Shown here one piece after another: positions 44,945 through 54,069 of a DNA stretch of 64,000 nt (position 1 is its first letter; every line of letters starts with the position of its first letter). The stretch lies in assembly GCA_029432815.1 (NCBI GenBank), contig JAROBA010000013.1, forward strand, positions 1 through 64,000, given 5' to 3'. The notes below the pieces were generated by a model, which had not been told where the DNA came from, made no database searches, and saw nothing but the letters and a program-made list of their open reading frames with translations. The stretch comes from Pontiellaceae bacterium B1224 (GTDB taxonomy: Bacteria; Verrucomicrobiota; Kiritimatiellia; Kiritimatiellales; Pontiellaceae). Made by a program: the position numbers and the translations under genes.

Positions 44945-46300
44945 ATGAATTTAACATTCCAATCCTTGGAAGCCTGCTTCCCCCGATCCGGCAACTACCG
45001 GCACGGGACCGAAGAAACGGCTTTTCACGAAACCACCCCGGCCTTCAATCACTTTCCTTATAGAGAGCGGCATATTCAATGCCTTTGGGCTGATTCCCGC
45101 AACCGCCCTGCCGAACTCAGCACCTCCGAAGGCGAACGCGTCATCGTGGAGCACCCCGGCGACTGGAACCTCGAAGCCGGCCCCGATTTTCTCAACGCCG
45201 CCCTTATAATTGGAAAAGAAAAGCGGCGTGTTACCGGCGACCTCGAAATTCACATTCATCCCAACGGGTGGAAACAGCACGGACACGCCAACGATCCCAG
45301 CTTTTCCAATACCCGGTTCCATGTCGTCTACTTCCAGGGTTTGGAAATTCCCGGCCTCATCCAGATTCCCCTGCAGGAAACCCTCGCCACCGATCCCCGA
45401 TTCTCTTTCGACAACATCGACCTCACCGCCTTCCCCTACTCCATTCCCTCCGGCGATTTTCCCATGCTTGGACTCGATCCCGACCAAAAGATCCAATGGC
45501 TGGAAGCCGCCGGCGAAGAGCGCTTGCGCCTCAAGGCCGAGCGCCTCGCTCTCGCCCTGCAAAACAAGGAGCCGGAACAGGTACTCTGGGAAGAATTAAT
45601 GGCCGCCCTCGGTTATAAAAACAATAAAGCCCCGTTTCGCAATCTGGCAACCACCCTTCCAGCAGCCCGCTTGCAATCGGTGGCAACCACACCCGCCAAA
45701 GCCTACGCCCTGCTGCTCGGCCTTTCCGGTCTGCTCCCTCAAAACCCCGATCCCAAATGGACCGACGAAACCAAAACCTTCATCCGCACCGTTTGGGATT
45801 TCTGGTGGAAACAATCGGAAGAACTGAAAGAACGGGCGTTGAACAAAACCGACTGGACCCTCGCCGGAATCCGGCCCGCCAACCATCCTGTCCGTCGTTT
45901 AATGGCCGCCGCCCACTATGCCTTCCAAACGCTGGAACTCTTAAACCGCTTCAACCTTCTAACCCGATTTCCTTCCAACCATTGGAACACCCACATCAGC
46001 TGGAAAACCAAATGCGAACCGACCGCCCTCGTTGGTCAGGCCCGCGCCAACGCCATCATCACCAATATTCTGATACCTTTTAAAGCCGCCACCGGCTCAA
46101 CCAACCTGAATCTGGAAAAGCTGCCCGTTGAACCAAGCAACAGCATTATCCGCCAAACCGCCTTTACCCTCTTCGGCCCCGACCACACCGCCAAAGTCTA
46201 CAAATCCGCCCTCGCCCGCCAGGGCCTCATCCAGATCTTCCATGACTATCTGATCACACATCGACTGAAAGAGCTCGTAGTTCCGCCTTCAGGCGGCTAA
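44945..46300 (+). CDS. DUF2851 family protein
   Basis: The 451 residues match the DUF2851 family of unknown function: ERHIQCLWAD, EGERVIVEHPGDWNLEAGPDF, VTGDLEIHIHPNGWKQHGHANDP and VVYFQGLEIPG lie in the family's order in the first third, with conserved His and Asp that could bind metal. The rest is helical. Four palindromes of the TTCCAA family lie in it, three of them read as FQSLE, FQGLE and FQTLE, the highest density of any gene here. The last residues, VVPPSGG, and the TAA are part of or next to a REP-like hairpin (46277-46296). Confidence 0.88.
   Translation: MNLTFQSLEACFPRSGNYRHGTEETAFHETTPAFNHFPYRERHIQCLWADSRNRPAELSTSEGERVIVEHPGDWNLEAGPDFLNAALIIGKEKRRVTGDLEIHIHPNGWKQHGHANDPSFSNTRFHVVYFQGLEIPGLIQIPLQETLATDPRFSFDNIDLTAFPYSIPSGDFPMLGLDPDQKIQWLEAAGEERLRLKAERLALALQNKEPEQVLWEELMAALGYKNNKAPFRNLATTLPAARLQSVATTPAKAYALLLGLSGLLPQNPDPKWTDETKTFIRTVWDFWWKQSEELKERALNKTDWTLAGIRPANHPVRRLMAAAHYAFQTLELLNRFNLLTRFPSNHWNTHISWKTKCEPTALVGQARANAIITNILIPFKAATGSTNLNLEKLPVEPSNSIIRQTAFTLFGPDHTAKVYKSALARQGLIQIFHDYLITHRLKELVVPPSGG
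44957..44971. repeat. TTCCAA-N3-TTGGAA palindrome
   Basis: Exact copy (spacer TCC) at codons 5-9 of the DUF2851 gene, read as FQSLE. Confidence 0.85.
45973..45987. repeat. TTCCAA-N3-TTGGAA palindrome
   Basis: Exact copy (spacer CCA) in the DUF2851 gene, read in a different frame as SNHWN. Confidence 0.85.
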
Positions 46301-46330
46301 TCCACAGAGGCCGCCTGAAGGCGGGACTAC
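46277..46330. repeat. perfect REP-like inverted pair at a convergent gene junction
   Basis: GTAG-tt-CCGCCT-TC-AGGCGG (46277-46296), then fourteen bases, then CCGCCT-GA-AGGCGG-ga-CTAC (46311-46330). The left unit encodes the last residues VVPPSGG of the DUF2851 protein, and its stop follows within two bases. The complement of the right-hand CTAC provides the TAG stop of the U32 gene. Confidence 0.85.
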
Positions 46331-47580
46331 AAACTTATGGGCTGTAAAAGAAAAACCTTATCCTGCCGGCGGGCTTTTTCGGGGATGGCGAAGGTGACCA
46401 TATCGTTTTTGACGGCGCGGTCGGCGGGTTTTCCATCGACGCGCAGTTCTTCTAATTGCAGTTGCAGCGCGCCGGTGGTGGGGCCTTCGATCAGGATTTC
46501 ACTGCCCGGCAATAATTCCTGCTGCCAGAGTTTAAATTCGACGACGCCGATTTTGGCAAAGTAGTTCGAGACGTGCCCGAGTTCAACGCGCTTAACGGTC
46601 GCCTGCGAATGGCCGCTGGCGGCCCATTCGCCCATTTTTTCGCCGCAGTAGTAACCGCCATCCCAGAACCCGCGATTGAACACTTCCGCCAATCCAGCTT
46701 CCAAGGGCTGGAAGTGTTCGGCTTTGAAGGATCCATCTTCCACCGCGTCGAGTCCGGCGCGATAGGCTTTGGTGACCGTACTGACATACTGCGCGGTGCG
46801 GGCGCGGCCTTCGAGCTTGTAAACGGAAACGCCCGCTTCGGCGAGTTTATCGAGATGCGGCAGCGTGCAGAGATCCTTCGGCGACATAATATATCGGTTC
46901 TGAACTTCAAGCTCATCGCCCGTCTCAACATCGGTCAGACGATAGGCACGGCGGCAGTTTTGAAAGCAGGAGCCGCGGTTGGCCGATTTATCGTAGCATC
47001 CGAGGCTCATGTAGCACTTGCCGGAGATCGCCACACAGAGCGCGCCGTGCGCGAAGAGTTCAATCTGCACCAGCTCGCCCTTCGGCCCGCGGATGTCCTG
47101 TTCCTTAATCGCGTTTCCAATGGTTGTAATTTGTTCGAGCGTCAATTCGCGGGCCAGCACCATCACATCGGCGTAGCGGGCAAAAAATTTCACACTTCCC
47201 ATGTTTGAAACATTCGCCTGCACGGAGATATGCACTTCGAGGCCGATGGAATGCGCATATTCAATAGCCGAAATGTCGGCGGCAATAATCGCATCGATGT
47301 TGGCGGCTTTGGCGGCATCGCAAATCTCCTGCATAATTTCCAGCTCATCGTCATAAACAATCACGTTGAGTGCGAGATATGACTTTACGCCGCACCAGCG
47401 GCAGATCCGTGCGATTCGCTTCAGATCGTTCAGCGAAAACGGACTGGCGGCGCGGGAACGCATGTTGAGCTTATCGACGCCGAAGTAGACCGAGTCCGCC
47501 CCGCCACGGATGGCCGCCGAAAGCGAGGCATAGGAACCGGCCGGCGCCATCAGTTCAAATTTTGTATTCTTTTTAGTCAT
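46327..47580 (-). CDS. U32 family peptidase / tRNA or rRNA hydroxylation protein
   Basis: The 417 residues form a U32 protein: LMAPAGSYASLSAAIRGGAD and SVYFGVDKLNMR at the start, DAIIAADISAIEYAH, and the family signature ELFAHGALCVAISGKC with YDKSANRGSCFQNCRRAY giving the conserved cysteines. Characterised relatives (TrhP, RlhA) act in prephenate-dependent hydroxylation of tRNA or 23S rRNA, so peptidase activity should not be assumed. I use the ATG at 47580; an extension to 47634 is possible and no clear ribosome-binding site decides. It ends on a TAG given by a REP-like element. Confidence 0.9.
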   Translation of the reverse strand: MTKKNTKFELMAPAGSYASLSAAIRGGADSVYFGVDKLNMRSRAASPFSLNDLKRIARICRWCGVKSYLALNVIVYDDELEIMQEICDAAKAANIDAIIAADISAIEYAHSIGLEVHISVQANVSNMGSVKFFARYADVMVLARELTLEQITTIGNAIKEQDIRGPKGELVQIELFAHGALCVAISGKCYMSLGCYDKSANRGSCFQNCRRAYRLTDVETGDELEVQNRYIMSPKDLCTLPHLDKLAEAGVSVYKLEGRARTAQYVSTVTKAYRAGLDAVEDGSFKAEHFQPLEAGLAEVFNRGFWDGGYYCGEKMGEWAASGHSQATVKRVELGHVSNYFAKIGVVEFKLWQQELLPGSEILIEGPTTGALQLQLEELRVDGKPADRAVKNDMVTFAIPEKARRQDKVFLLQPISL

Positions 47581-47761
47581 GGGCTCGGAACAATGAATAA
47601 AGGCCGGTGGTTTGACAAAATAATTACGGACCAAATGTAGTTGTCAGGGGAAAATGATTGAAAACCCTATCGATGGAAGGTATTTTTTGAAGCTTCCCGC
47701 TTCTATGCCGGATGTGCGGCGGCGGGGTGAGTGTTACAACCGAATAACCCGGAGAGGAAAT

Positions 47762-49795
47762 ATGAAAAACATTCCCATTGATAATGTCCGCAACTTCGCT
47801 CTAATGGGCCACACTGGTAGCGGGAAAACATCATTAATCGACAGCATCCTGTTTAAGTTGGGTCAGGTTGATCGGGTGGGTTCTCCGGAAAACGGTACCA
47901 GTGTGGCTGATTGGACTGACGAAGAAAAAGCACACCAAATTTCCATCTGGGCCAAACCCTTCGACGGCGTTTATACCGCCGCCTCCCGCAAGATCCGCCG
48001 CCTTGTTATGATTGATACGCCCGGCTTCGCCGATTTTATAGGCCAGATGATCGCAGCGGCAGAAGTCACCGACGCCGCCCTCATCACCGTTGATGCCTCT
48101 TCCGGCATACAGGTCGGAACCCAGCGCGCCTGGAAGGCCTGCGAAAAGCGCAACCTGCCCCGCGGCATTGCCATTACCTGCCTGGATAAAGATGACACTA
48201 ATTTCGACAACACTCTGCTGGATATCAAGGAACGCTGGGGCGACGACCGCTGCGTGGCCATGGTTCTGCCAACCTCCGATGGCAAAGCGATCGATATTCT
48301 CAACACCCCGATGGCCGATGTTCCGGACGACCTTAAAGACCGCGTTAAAGGCATTAAGGATCATCTCATTGAACTCGCGGCGGAAACCGATGACTCGCTC
48401 ATGGAAAAATATTTCGAAGGCCAGGAACTCACCGCCGACGAATTTTCCGAAGGGCTCCGCAAATCGGTTCACGATGCGCACCTGATTCCCGTTTTTGCCA
48501 CCTCGGTCAAATCCGATCTGGGCGTGAAGGAAACCATGGATTCCATCAGCCGCCTATTCCCCTCTCCGCACGACTATCCCGTCAGCTGCGCCGAGGGAAA
48601 TCAAATTTCCGCTGAAGAGGACCAACCCTTCTCCGGCCAGGTATGGCGCTGCTACAACGATGCGTTTATTGGCCAGCTGACCTTTGTCCGCATCTATTCC
48701 GGCGTACTGAAACCCGGTATGGAAATATTTAATCCGACCAAAAACCAGAAAGAAAAGGTCGGCACCATTCTTTATGTGGACGGCAAAAAGACCCACGAAG
48801 CGCAGGAAGCCAAAGCGGGCGACATTGTTGCACTCACCAAGTTGAAACATACCTACCTCAACGATTCTCTCTGCGAGATCGGCACTGAAATCCAGTTTGA
48901 GCCAATTGTATTCCCCTCGCCCGTCACAGCCTATGCCGTCGAGCCGAAAAACAAATCCGATGCCGATAAGATCGGCATGGCGTTGCATCGCGCCACCGAG
49001 GAAGATCCTTCCACCAAACTCGATCACAACACCGAAACCCACGAGCTCGTCCTCTGGGGCATGGGCGATATGCATCTCGATGTGACCCTCGAGCACATTA
49101 AAAACCGCTCCAATGTTGAGATGACACACCACACGCCAAAGGTTGCCTATAAAGAAACCATCACCGGTTCCGGCGAAGGCCACTACAAACATAAAAAACA
49201 GTCCGGCGGGCGCGGCCAGTATGGTGAAACCTATATCCGCATCCGGCCCAAAGATCCTTCCGAAGAAGAGTGGTTTGCCAACAAGCTGGTCGGCGGATCC
49301 ATTCCGGGTAACTTTGTTCCGGCCTGCGAAAAAGGATTTGTGGAAGGCCTCACCAACGGACCGCTCGTCGGCTCGGAAGTGATCAACGTGTATGTCGAAC
49401 TTTACGACGGCTCCTACCACGACGTCGATTCGTCTGAAGTGGCCTTTAAAATTGCCAGCGTCCGCTCATTGCATGACGCCATCGAAAAATCCCGCCCCGT
49501 CCTGCTCGAGCCCATTATGTCCGTCAAGGTGATCGTGCCCGACCAATTCATGGGCGATATCTCCGGCCTGCTGAACACCAAACGCGGACGCATTCTCGGA
49601 ATGGGCCCCGAAGACGGCCTTCAGGTAATCGACGCAGATGTGCCGCAAGCCGAAATGTTCAAGTTCTGTTCCGAGCTCCGCTCCATCACCAGCGGCCAGG
49701 GGTCGTTCGAAATGGACTTCAGCCGCTACGAGCAGGTGCCGCCCCAATTAGCCTCGAAAGTAATCGAGGCCGCGAAAAAAGGTAAAGAGGAATAA
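47762..49795 (+). CDS. elongation factor G-like GTPase
   Basis: The 677 residues have the EF-G domain order. GHTGSGKTSLIDSI is the P-loop, followed by DTPGFADFIGQMI (G3). Domain II contains GQVWRCYNDAFIGQLTFVRIYSG, and domain IV KQSGGRGQYGETYIRIRP. The P-loop TGSGKT differs from GHIDAGKT of housekeeping EF-G, and the G4 NKxD is TCLD (in AITCLDKDDTNFD), so it belongs to the divergent EF-G-like group. I start at 47762, preceded by GGAGAGGAA; an upstream extension to 47654 is unlike the family. It could function in translation or as a ribosome-linked factor; the usual fusA may lie elsewhere. A strong terminator follows. Confidence 0.9.
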   Translation: MKNIPIDNVRNFALMGHTGSGKTSLIDSILFKLGQVDRVGSPENGTSVADWTDEEKAHQISIWAKPFDGVYTAASRKIRRLVMIDTPGFADFIGQMIAAAEVTDAALITVDASSGIQVGTQRAWKACEKRNLPRGIAITCLDKDDTNFDNTLLDIKERWGDDRCVAMVLPTSDGKAIDILNTPMADVPDDLKDRVKGIKDHLIELAAETDDSLMEKYFEGQELTADEFSEGLRKSVHDAHLIPVFATSVKSDLGVKETMDSISRLFPSPHDYPVSCAEGNQISAEEDQPFSGQVWRCYNDAFIGQLTFVRIYSGVLKPGMEIFNPTKNQKEKVGTILYVDGKKTHEAQEAKAGDIVALTKLKHTYLNDSLCEIGTEIQFEPIVFPSPVTAYAVEPKNKSDADKIGMALHRATEEDPSTKLDHNTETHELVLWGMGDMHLDVTLEHIKNRSNVEMTHHTPKVAYKETITGSGEGHYKHKKQSGGRGQYGETYIRIRPKDPSEEEWFANKLVGGSIPGNFVPACEKGFVEGLTNGPLVGSEVINVYVELYDGSYHDVDSSEVAFKIASVRSLHDAIEKSRPVLLEPIMSVKVIVPDQFMGDISGLLNTKRGRILGMGPEDGLQVIDADVPQAEMFKFCSELRSITSGQGSFEMDFSRYEQVPPQLASKVIEAAKKGKEE

Positions 49796-49835
49796 GAAAA
49801 AGGGAAAATAAAAGAGGGAAACACAGAAACAAAAC

Positions 49836-49880
49836 GTTCCTTCGGGAACAACGGGCGGGCCCTCGGGTCCGCCCGTATTT
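49836..49880 (+). terminator. Rho-independent terminator of the EF-G-like gene
   Basis: A small GTTCC-TTCG-GGAAC hairpin is followed by ACGGGCGG pairing with CCGCCCGT across a GCCCTCGGGT core that can itself pair, then ATTTTTT. Position 40 bp after the stop and strand both fit. Confidence 0.8.
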
Positions 49881-49881
49881 T

Positions 49882-49896
49882 TTCCAACGATTGGAA
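49882..49896. repeat. TTCCAA-N3-TTGGAA palindrome
   Basis: Exact copy (spacer CGA), intergenic, directly after the T tract of the EF-G-like terminator. Confidence 0.85.
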
Positions 49897-49954
49897 CTCC
49901 CGGCAGAAGGAAGCGCTGTCCTACTTTCAATCCACCGTACCATTATATTTCATT

Positions 49955-50659
49955 TCAACCCCGACAGGAATTCCAGCTCAGTGCAGCAAAGTCGTAACAC
50001 GGCAGAATGTTGATCGGTCTATCGGAAACAACAGCGGCGGCATATTTTGAACCGGCTTCCAACCGTTGGAAATACCAGCCGTCTTTTTCACCATCCTCGT
50101 TCGGCACCGAAAACGAGGACAGCTCACGAAAGAGCCCCGAACCGATGGCTTTGACATAGGCCTCTTTCCGGGACCAGTGATGAAAAAAGAGCGCGTGAAT
50201 GTCTTCGGAAGATTCAATCAGCAGCGCTTCTTCGGGGGTGAAGTAGCGTGAAGCAATCTCCATTACATCCATATCCCATCGGATTTTTTCCACATCGACG
50301 CCGACATTTCGGTTCCGGCCGATCGCCAGCACCACCCACTCGCCCGAGTGGGAAATATTAAATGCAACATCGCAATCCGGCACGTACGGCTTTCCTGTTT
50401 CCAAATAGTGGAACTTTATTTCAGCAGCAGGTATCCCGGTATAGCCTGAGAGCAGAACCCGCAACGCACCGCGCGCCACGATCGACGCAGCCCGATCCGC
50501 AGGCCGATGAAACCGCTCCGCCTTCGCCGCCTCTTCCGCGCAAAGCAAAGTCTGCATTTCGGCCAGTCGGTCTTCCAATTCCGGCACGCGCGCACCCCAG
50601 ATATGAATGGTATCGTTTCCAAGCATTGGAAGATTGCTGATGTGTTCGATGATTTCCAT
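49955..50659 (-). CDS. 4'-phosphopantetheinyl transferase (Sfp-type)
   Basis: This 234-aa enzyme would transfer phosphopantetheine from CoA to the serine of carrier proteins. Motifs are AFNISHSGEWVVLAIG, VGVDVEKIRWDMD with the Mg-binding Asp-x-Glu, and HHWSRKEAYVKAIGSGL with the WxxKEA signature. Sfp-type enzymes act on NRPS/PKS carriers, so the NRPS-like gene at 8.4-11.1 kb is its natural target within this window (inference). Three TTCCAA palindromes lie in it (read FQRLE, HYLETG, LPMLGN). No strong ribosome-binding site precedes the ATG. Confidence 0.9.
   Translation of the reverse strand: MEIIEHISNLPMLGNDTIHIWGARVPELEDRLAEMQTLLCAEEAAKAERFHRPADRAASIVARGALRVLLSGYTGIPAAEIKFHYLETGKPYVPDCDVAFNISHSGEWVVLAIGRNRNVGVDVEKIRWDMDVMEIASRYFTPEEALLIESSEDIHALFFHHWSRKEAYVKAIGSGLFRELSSFSVPNEDGEKDGWYFQRLEAGSKYAAAVVSDRPINILPCYDFAALSWNSCRG
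50057..50071. repeat. TTCCAA-N3-TTGGAA palindrome
   Basis: Exact copy (spacer CCG) in the phosphopantetheinyl transferase gene, read as FQRLE. Confidence 0.85.
50617..50631. repeat. TTCCAA-N3-TTGGAA palindrome
   Basis: Exact copy (spacer GCA) near the start of the same gene, read as LPMLG. Confidence 0.85.
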
Positions 50660-50772
50660 GATGCATCATTGTTATGCAGAACCCGATTGGTGTTAACCAC
50701 AAACTGATACAAAACCGGCCGACTTCAGCGCACATGCACATCGTGCCGCGAAGAGAGCCTGATGCTGCAGGA

Positions 50773-50795
50773 AACGGCCCGGAGGACCGTTCTAC
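50773..50795. repeat. single REP-like element
   Basis: AACGGCCC-GGA-GGACCGTT followed directly by CTAC. The arms have one mismatched position. It lies between the LRR gene's stop (50811) and the start of the transferase gene. Confidence 0.6.
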
Positions 50796-50810
50796 GTCGC
50801 ACGATCTTTT

Positions 50811-53540
50811 CTATTCAACCTCGGCCGAAAGGCGCAGGTAGCCCTGATCGTTTTCGGTGGGCAGGACTGCGCGCCAGATGTTCCGCCCAGCGGCATCTCT
50901 GCTTCCGGTGTCGATGGTCGTGATGCCGTCCTCCGACCACGCGGCAGGCGCGTTGGTGAGGGTGCCGGAGGCGATAGGATAGAGCGACACGCCGAAGGCC
51001 GCTGGATCCTGATAATAGGTCACGGCAAACACGGCGTTGCCCGGGGTGTCCGCCGCCGCACAGGTAAACAGGTCCGCCGAAGAGTACGCGGTTCCGGGTT
51101 CCAGCCCCGTTGCGTATTTCATCAGGTTGGGAATGCCATCGCCGTCCGGCGTATCGGCGGGATTTCGTTGCCCATCCGGATAGGCCATCGCCCAGGTTCC
51201 GAAACTCGGCAGCATTTCACAGGGATAGCCTTCCCATTCCGGTGTCGCGAAGCCGCCGGCCCCTTCATAAAACTGAAGCGTAAAATCCGAGGAGATATAA
51301 TAGAAGGAGCTTACACCTAAATAGAAGGCGCCACCGCCTAACGTTTCGGGAGCGTCCCCCTCGAAGAGGGCCGTTTGCAGGCTGAAGCTGCCCCGGAAGG
51401 CACCCTCTCCGATGTATGTAACGCTGGAGGGGATCGTCACATTTGCCACGCCGGTGTGGCCGAATGCGTTACGGCCGATGAAGGTGACGCCGTCGGGAAT
51501 CGTAATATCCGTCAGGCTTCCACAAGAATAGAAAGCGCCTTCTTCGATATAGGTAACGCTCTCCGGAATCGTCAGGCTCGTCAGGCCACGACAAAAGACA
51601 AAGGCCAGATAGCCGATGGAAGTGACGCTGTCGGGAATCGTCACGCTCGTGAGGCTGTAGCAACCGAAGAAGGCGTGGTCTGCGATGATACGGACAGGGA
51701 GCCCGTCAACTTCATTCGGAAGAACGAGATTCCCAACCGGATCCCCCCCATCTATCAGCACGGCGCAGGTGCTCGTAAGCAAATAGCTTACCCCGTTACT
51801 TGAAATCGTTGGGATTGAAGTGCCGTCGAAAGAGCCTGTGCCAATGCGCATGACGCCATCGCCGAGCGCCACGCTCGTCAGGCCGGAGCAATCCTTAAAG
51901 GCACTGGAGCCAATGGTTGCGACGCTGTCGGGAATGGTCACGCCTGTCAGGCCGGAGCAGCTGTCGAAGGCCGCTACGCCGATGGAGATTACCCCATCGG
52001 GTATCGTCACGCTCGTAAGATCGGAGCAGCCCGCGAAGGCATCCTCGCCTATGAAGCGGACAGGGAGCCCGCTGATTTCATCCGGGATGGTAACGTTTCC
52101 TGCCACACCACTCCCATCTGTCAGCACGGCGCAGGTCGTTGTAAGGACATAACTCATATCGTTACTTGTAATCGTGGGGATTGAGGTGCCGGTGAAAACG
52201 TCCTCTCCGATGTACGTGACGCCATCGGGAATCGTCAGGCTCGTCAGCCCGGAGCAACCTTCGAATGCTCTGGACTCAATGGTTGCAACGCCGTCGGGTA
52301 TCGTCACGCTCGTCAGGGCGGAACAGCCGGCGAATGTATACCCGCCGATAAGAGTGGCATCGTCGGGAATCGTCACGTTCGTCAAGCTGGAGCAGCCTTC
52401 GTAGGTACCGTCCTCAAGAACTCCGACGCCGTCGGGAATCGTCACGTTCGTTAATTTGGAGCAGCCCCAAAAAGCAGACCATTCGATGCATGTGACGCTG
52501 TCGGGAATGGTCACGCTCGTCAAACCGGAGCAACCATAGAAAAGCCCACCACTGATGACTGCGACGCCGTCGGGAATCGTCATATTTATAAGGCCGGAGC
52601 ATTTTCGAAAGGTGTGAGAGCCGATGAATACGACACCGTCCGGTATGGTTGCGTTCGTCAGGGAATAGCAATTTTCGAAGGCGAAATCTCCGATGGAGAT
52701 AACCTCGTCCGGTATCGTTAAGCCCGTCAGGCCGGTGCAATCCTTAAATGCGCTTTCGCCAATGAAGCGTACCGGGAGCCCGTTGATTTCATCCGGAATG
52801 ACACTATGACCCGCCACCCCGCTTCCATCGGTCAGTACGGCACAGGTCGCTGTGAGTAAATAACTTATACTGTTACTTGTAATCGTAGGCAGTGAGGTGC
52901 CTTTGAAAACATCCCTTCCGAAATGCGTGACGGCGTCGGGAATCGTGATGCTCGTCAACCCGGAGCACCCCTCAAAGGCAGAATCCCCGATTTCTGTGAC
53001 GTCGGTGCCAATCGTCACGTTCGTCAGGGAATGGCACTCTTCAAAGACGGAACCATAAATGGATATCGCGCTGTCCGGAATCGTCACGCTCGTTAAGCCG
53101 GTGCAGCCTTTAAACATTCCAGGTGGAATGATTGCGACGCCGTCGGAAATCGTTACCCCCGTCAACCCCGAACACCCCTCGAAGACGAAACGGCCGATGG
53201 TTCTGATATCGGCGGGAATCGTTACGCCCGTCAACCCGGAGCAACCCACGAAGGCGGAGTCGCCGATGGTTCTGATGCCGGCGGGAATCGCAACGCTCGT
53301 TAAATTGGAACAGCCGGCGAAGGCGTCCGCGCCGATGGCTCTGACCGGGAACCCCTCTATCGTACCAGGAATGGCCAGCTCGCCGATGGCCGAGGTGTCG
53401 CAATCGGTGATGTTGATCTGGTTGCCGGAAATTTCGTAGGTTAAATCACCCCATGTTCCGGCGTGTGCCGTAACCGCAGCCGCCAGCCAGAGCACCACGC
53501 AGGTTGAAAACATTCCATGGCCCATCTTTTTCCCGTTCAT
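50811..53540 (-). CDS. secreted BspA-like leucine-rich-repeat protein
   Basis: The 909 residues start at the ATG at 53540 (GGAGG seven bases upstream) with a signal peptide ending VTAHA. More than twenty LRR_5 repeats of ~23 aa follow (IGDSAFxGCSGLTSVTIPDGV). They are grouped into four super-blocks, three opening with TI.SN..SYLLT.TCAVL and each with GLPVR.I...AF. The C-terminal part has ADTPDGDGIPNLMKYATGLEP and ends GYLRLSAEVE, a tail seen in secreted Verrucomicrobia-type proteins. It is probably attached to or released from the surface, and is likely to bind proteins or host or matrix polymers. Confidence 0.9.
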   Translation of the reverse strand: MNGKKMGHGMFSTCVVLWLAAAVTAHAGTWGDLTYEISGNQINITDCDTSAIGELAIPGTIEGFPVRAIGADAFAGCSNLTSVAIPAGIRTIGDSAFVGCSGLTGVTIPADIRTIGRFVFEGCSGLTGVTISDGVAIIPPGMFKGCTGLTSVTIPDSAISIYGSVFEECHSLTNVTIGTDVTEIGDSAFEGCSGLTSITIPDAVTHFGRDVFKGTSLPTITSNSISYLLTATCAVLTDGSGVAGHSVIPDEINGLPVRFIGESAFKDCTGLTGLTIPDEVISIGDFAFENCYSLTNATIPDGVVFIGSHTFRKCSGLINMTIPDGVAVISGGLFYGCSGLTSVTIPDSVTCIEWSAFWGCSKLTNVTIPDGVGVLEDGTYEGCSSLTNVTIPDDATLIGGYTFAGCSALTSVTIPDGVATIESRAFEGCSGLTSLTIPDGVTYIGEDVFTGTSIPTITSNDMSYVLTTTCAVLTDGSGVAGNVTIPDEISGLPVRFIGEDAFAGCSDLTSVTIPDGVISIGVAAFDSCSGLTGVTIPDSVATIGSSAFKDCSGLTSVALGDGVMRIGTGSFDGTSIPTISSNGVSYLLTSTCAVLIDGGDPVGNLVLPNEVDGLPVRIIADHAFFGCYSLTSVTIPDSVTSIGYLAFVFCRGLTSLTIPESVTYIEEGAFYSCGSLTDITIPDGVTFIGRNAFGHTGVANVTIPSSVTYIGEGAFRGSFSLQTALFEGDAPETLGGGAFYLGVSSFYYISSDFTLQFYEGAGGFATPEWEGYPCEMLPSFGTWAMAYPDGQRNPADTPDGDGIPNLMKYATGLEPGTAYSSADLFTCAAADTPGNAVFAVTYYQDPAAFGVSLYPIASGTLTNAPAAWSEDGITTIDTGSRDAAGRNIWRAVLPTENDQGYLRLSAEVE

Positions 53541-53719
53541 CTTCTGCCTCCGTAGACCCCGCAAGTAAAATGACTGATGCGATAAAATATTTCAGAGCAT
53601 CCCACAGCCTGCTCAAAAAGATCAAAGGAATTATTTTTATAAGCCATTATGCACAAGAGTATAATATCGTCCACAAAAACATCGAGGCATTAGGGAACTG
53701 TGGTGATTCTGCTCGCTGG

Positions 53720-53782
53720 GCAGGCGGACCGCCTGCGGTACAGTACCCGAGCTCTCTAAGGTATCGCAGGCGACCCGCCTGC
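53720..53782. repeat. paired palindromes GCAGGCG-N3-CGCCTGC
   Basis: Two copies, GCAGGCG-GAC-CGCCTGC (53720-53736) and GCAGGCG-ACC-CGCCTGC (53766-53782), are 29 bp apart. The arms are identical; flanks GGTAC and GGTAT are only distantly like CTAC/GTAG, so membership of the REP-like family is tentative. Confidence 0.6.
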
Positions 53783-53895
53783 TCCACGCCGGGAATGCGG
53801 TTTTTACCTGAAATGGTAAGACTCTGCCGGACGCCGTGTGGCCGGCACGGGCACAGACCTTTCTATACTGCAGTCGTTTTGACGGGAGTGCCGCA

Positions 53896-53934
53896 GCAAA
53901 AACCCCTCCCCGGATGAGAAATCCGGGGAGGGGT
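53896..53934 (-). terminator. Rho-independent terminator of adhE
   Basis: ACCCCTCCCCGGAT pairs perfectly with ATCCGGGGAGGGGT around GAGAA. On the minus strand it is followed by TTTTTGC. It lies about 135 bp after the adhE stop. Confidence 0.85.
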
Positions 53935-54069
53935 CAGGAACCGCTTGAATTATGGGAGTATTCAAGCGGCTGGGTGAGAAACCACGAAACAACGCACGAA
54001 GCGCGAAATATGGAATATCAAAGTTAAATCTTTCTGCATTCGATATTCCTTGTTCACTATTCCGGAGTT

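Larger units (their letters stand above)
53541..54069. other. intergenic region between LRR gene and adhE
   Basis: No gene is present in these 529 bp; short open frames overlap hairpins. It contains the LRR promoter region, a degenerate REP-like pair (53720-53782), the adhE terminator (53896-53934), and low-complexity sequence rich in CGAAA and ATTCGATATTC near 53975-54050. Confidence 0.5.

Noticed and set aside
47654-47761. N-terminal extension of the EF-G-like gene
   Set aside because: The 36 residues are unlike EF-G, and a good ribosome-binding site lies before the ATG at 47762.
50811-53540. Regularly spaced DNA repeats that could suggest a CRISPR array
   Set aside because: They are the coding repeats of the LRR protein; the frame is open throughout, unit length varies, and no cas genes are near.
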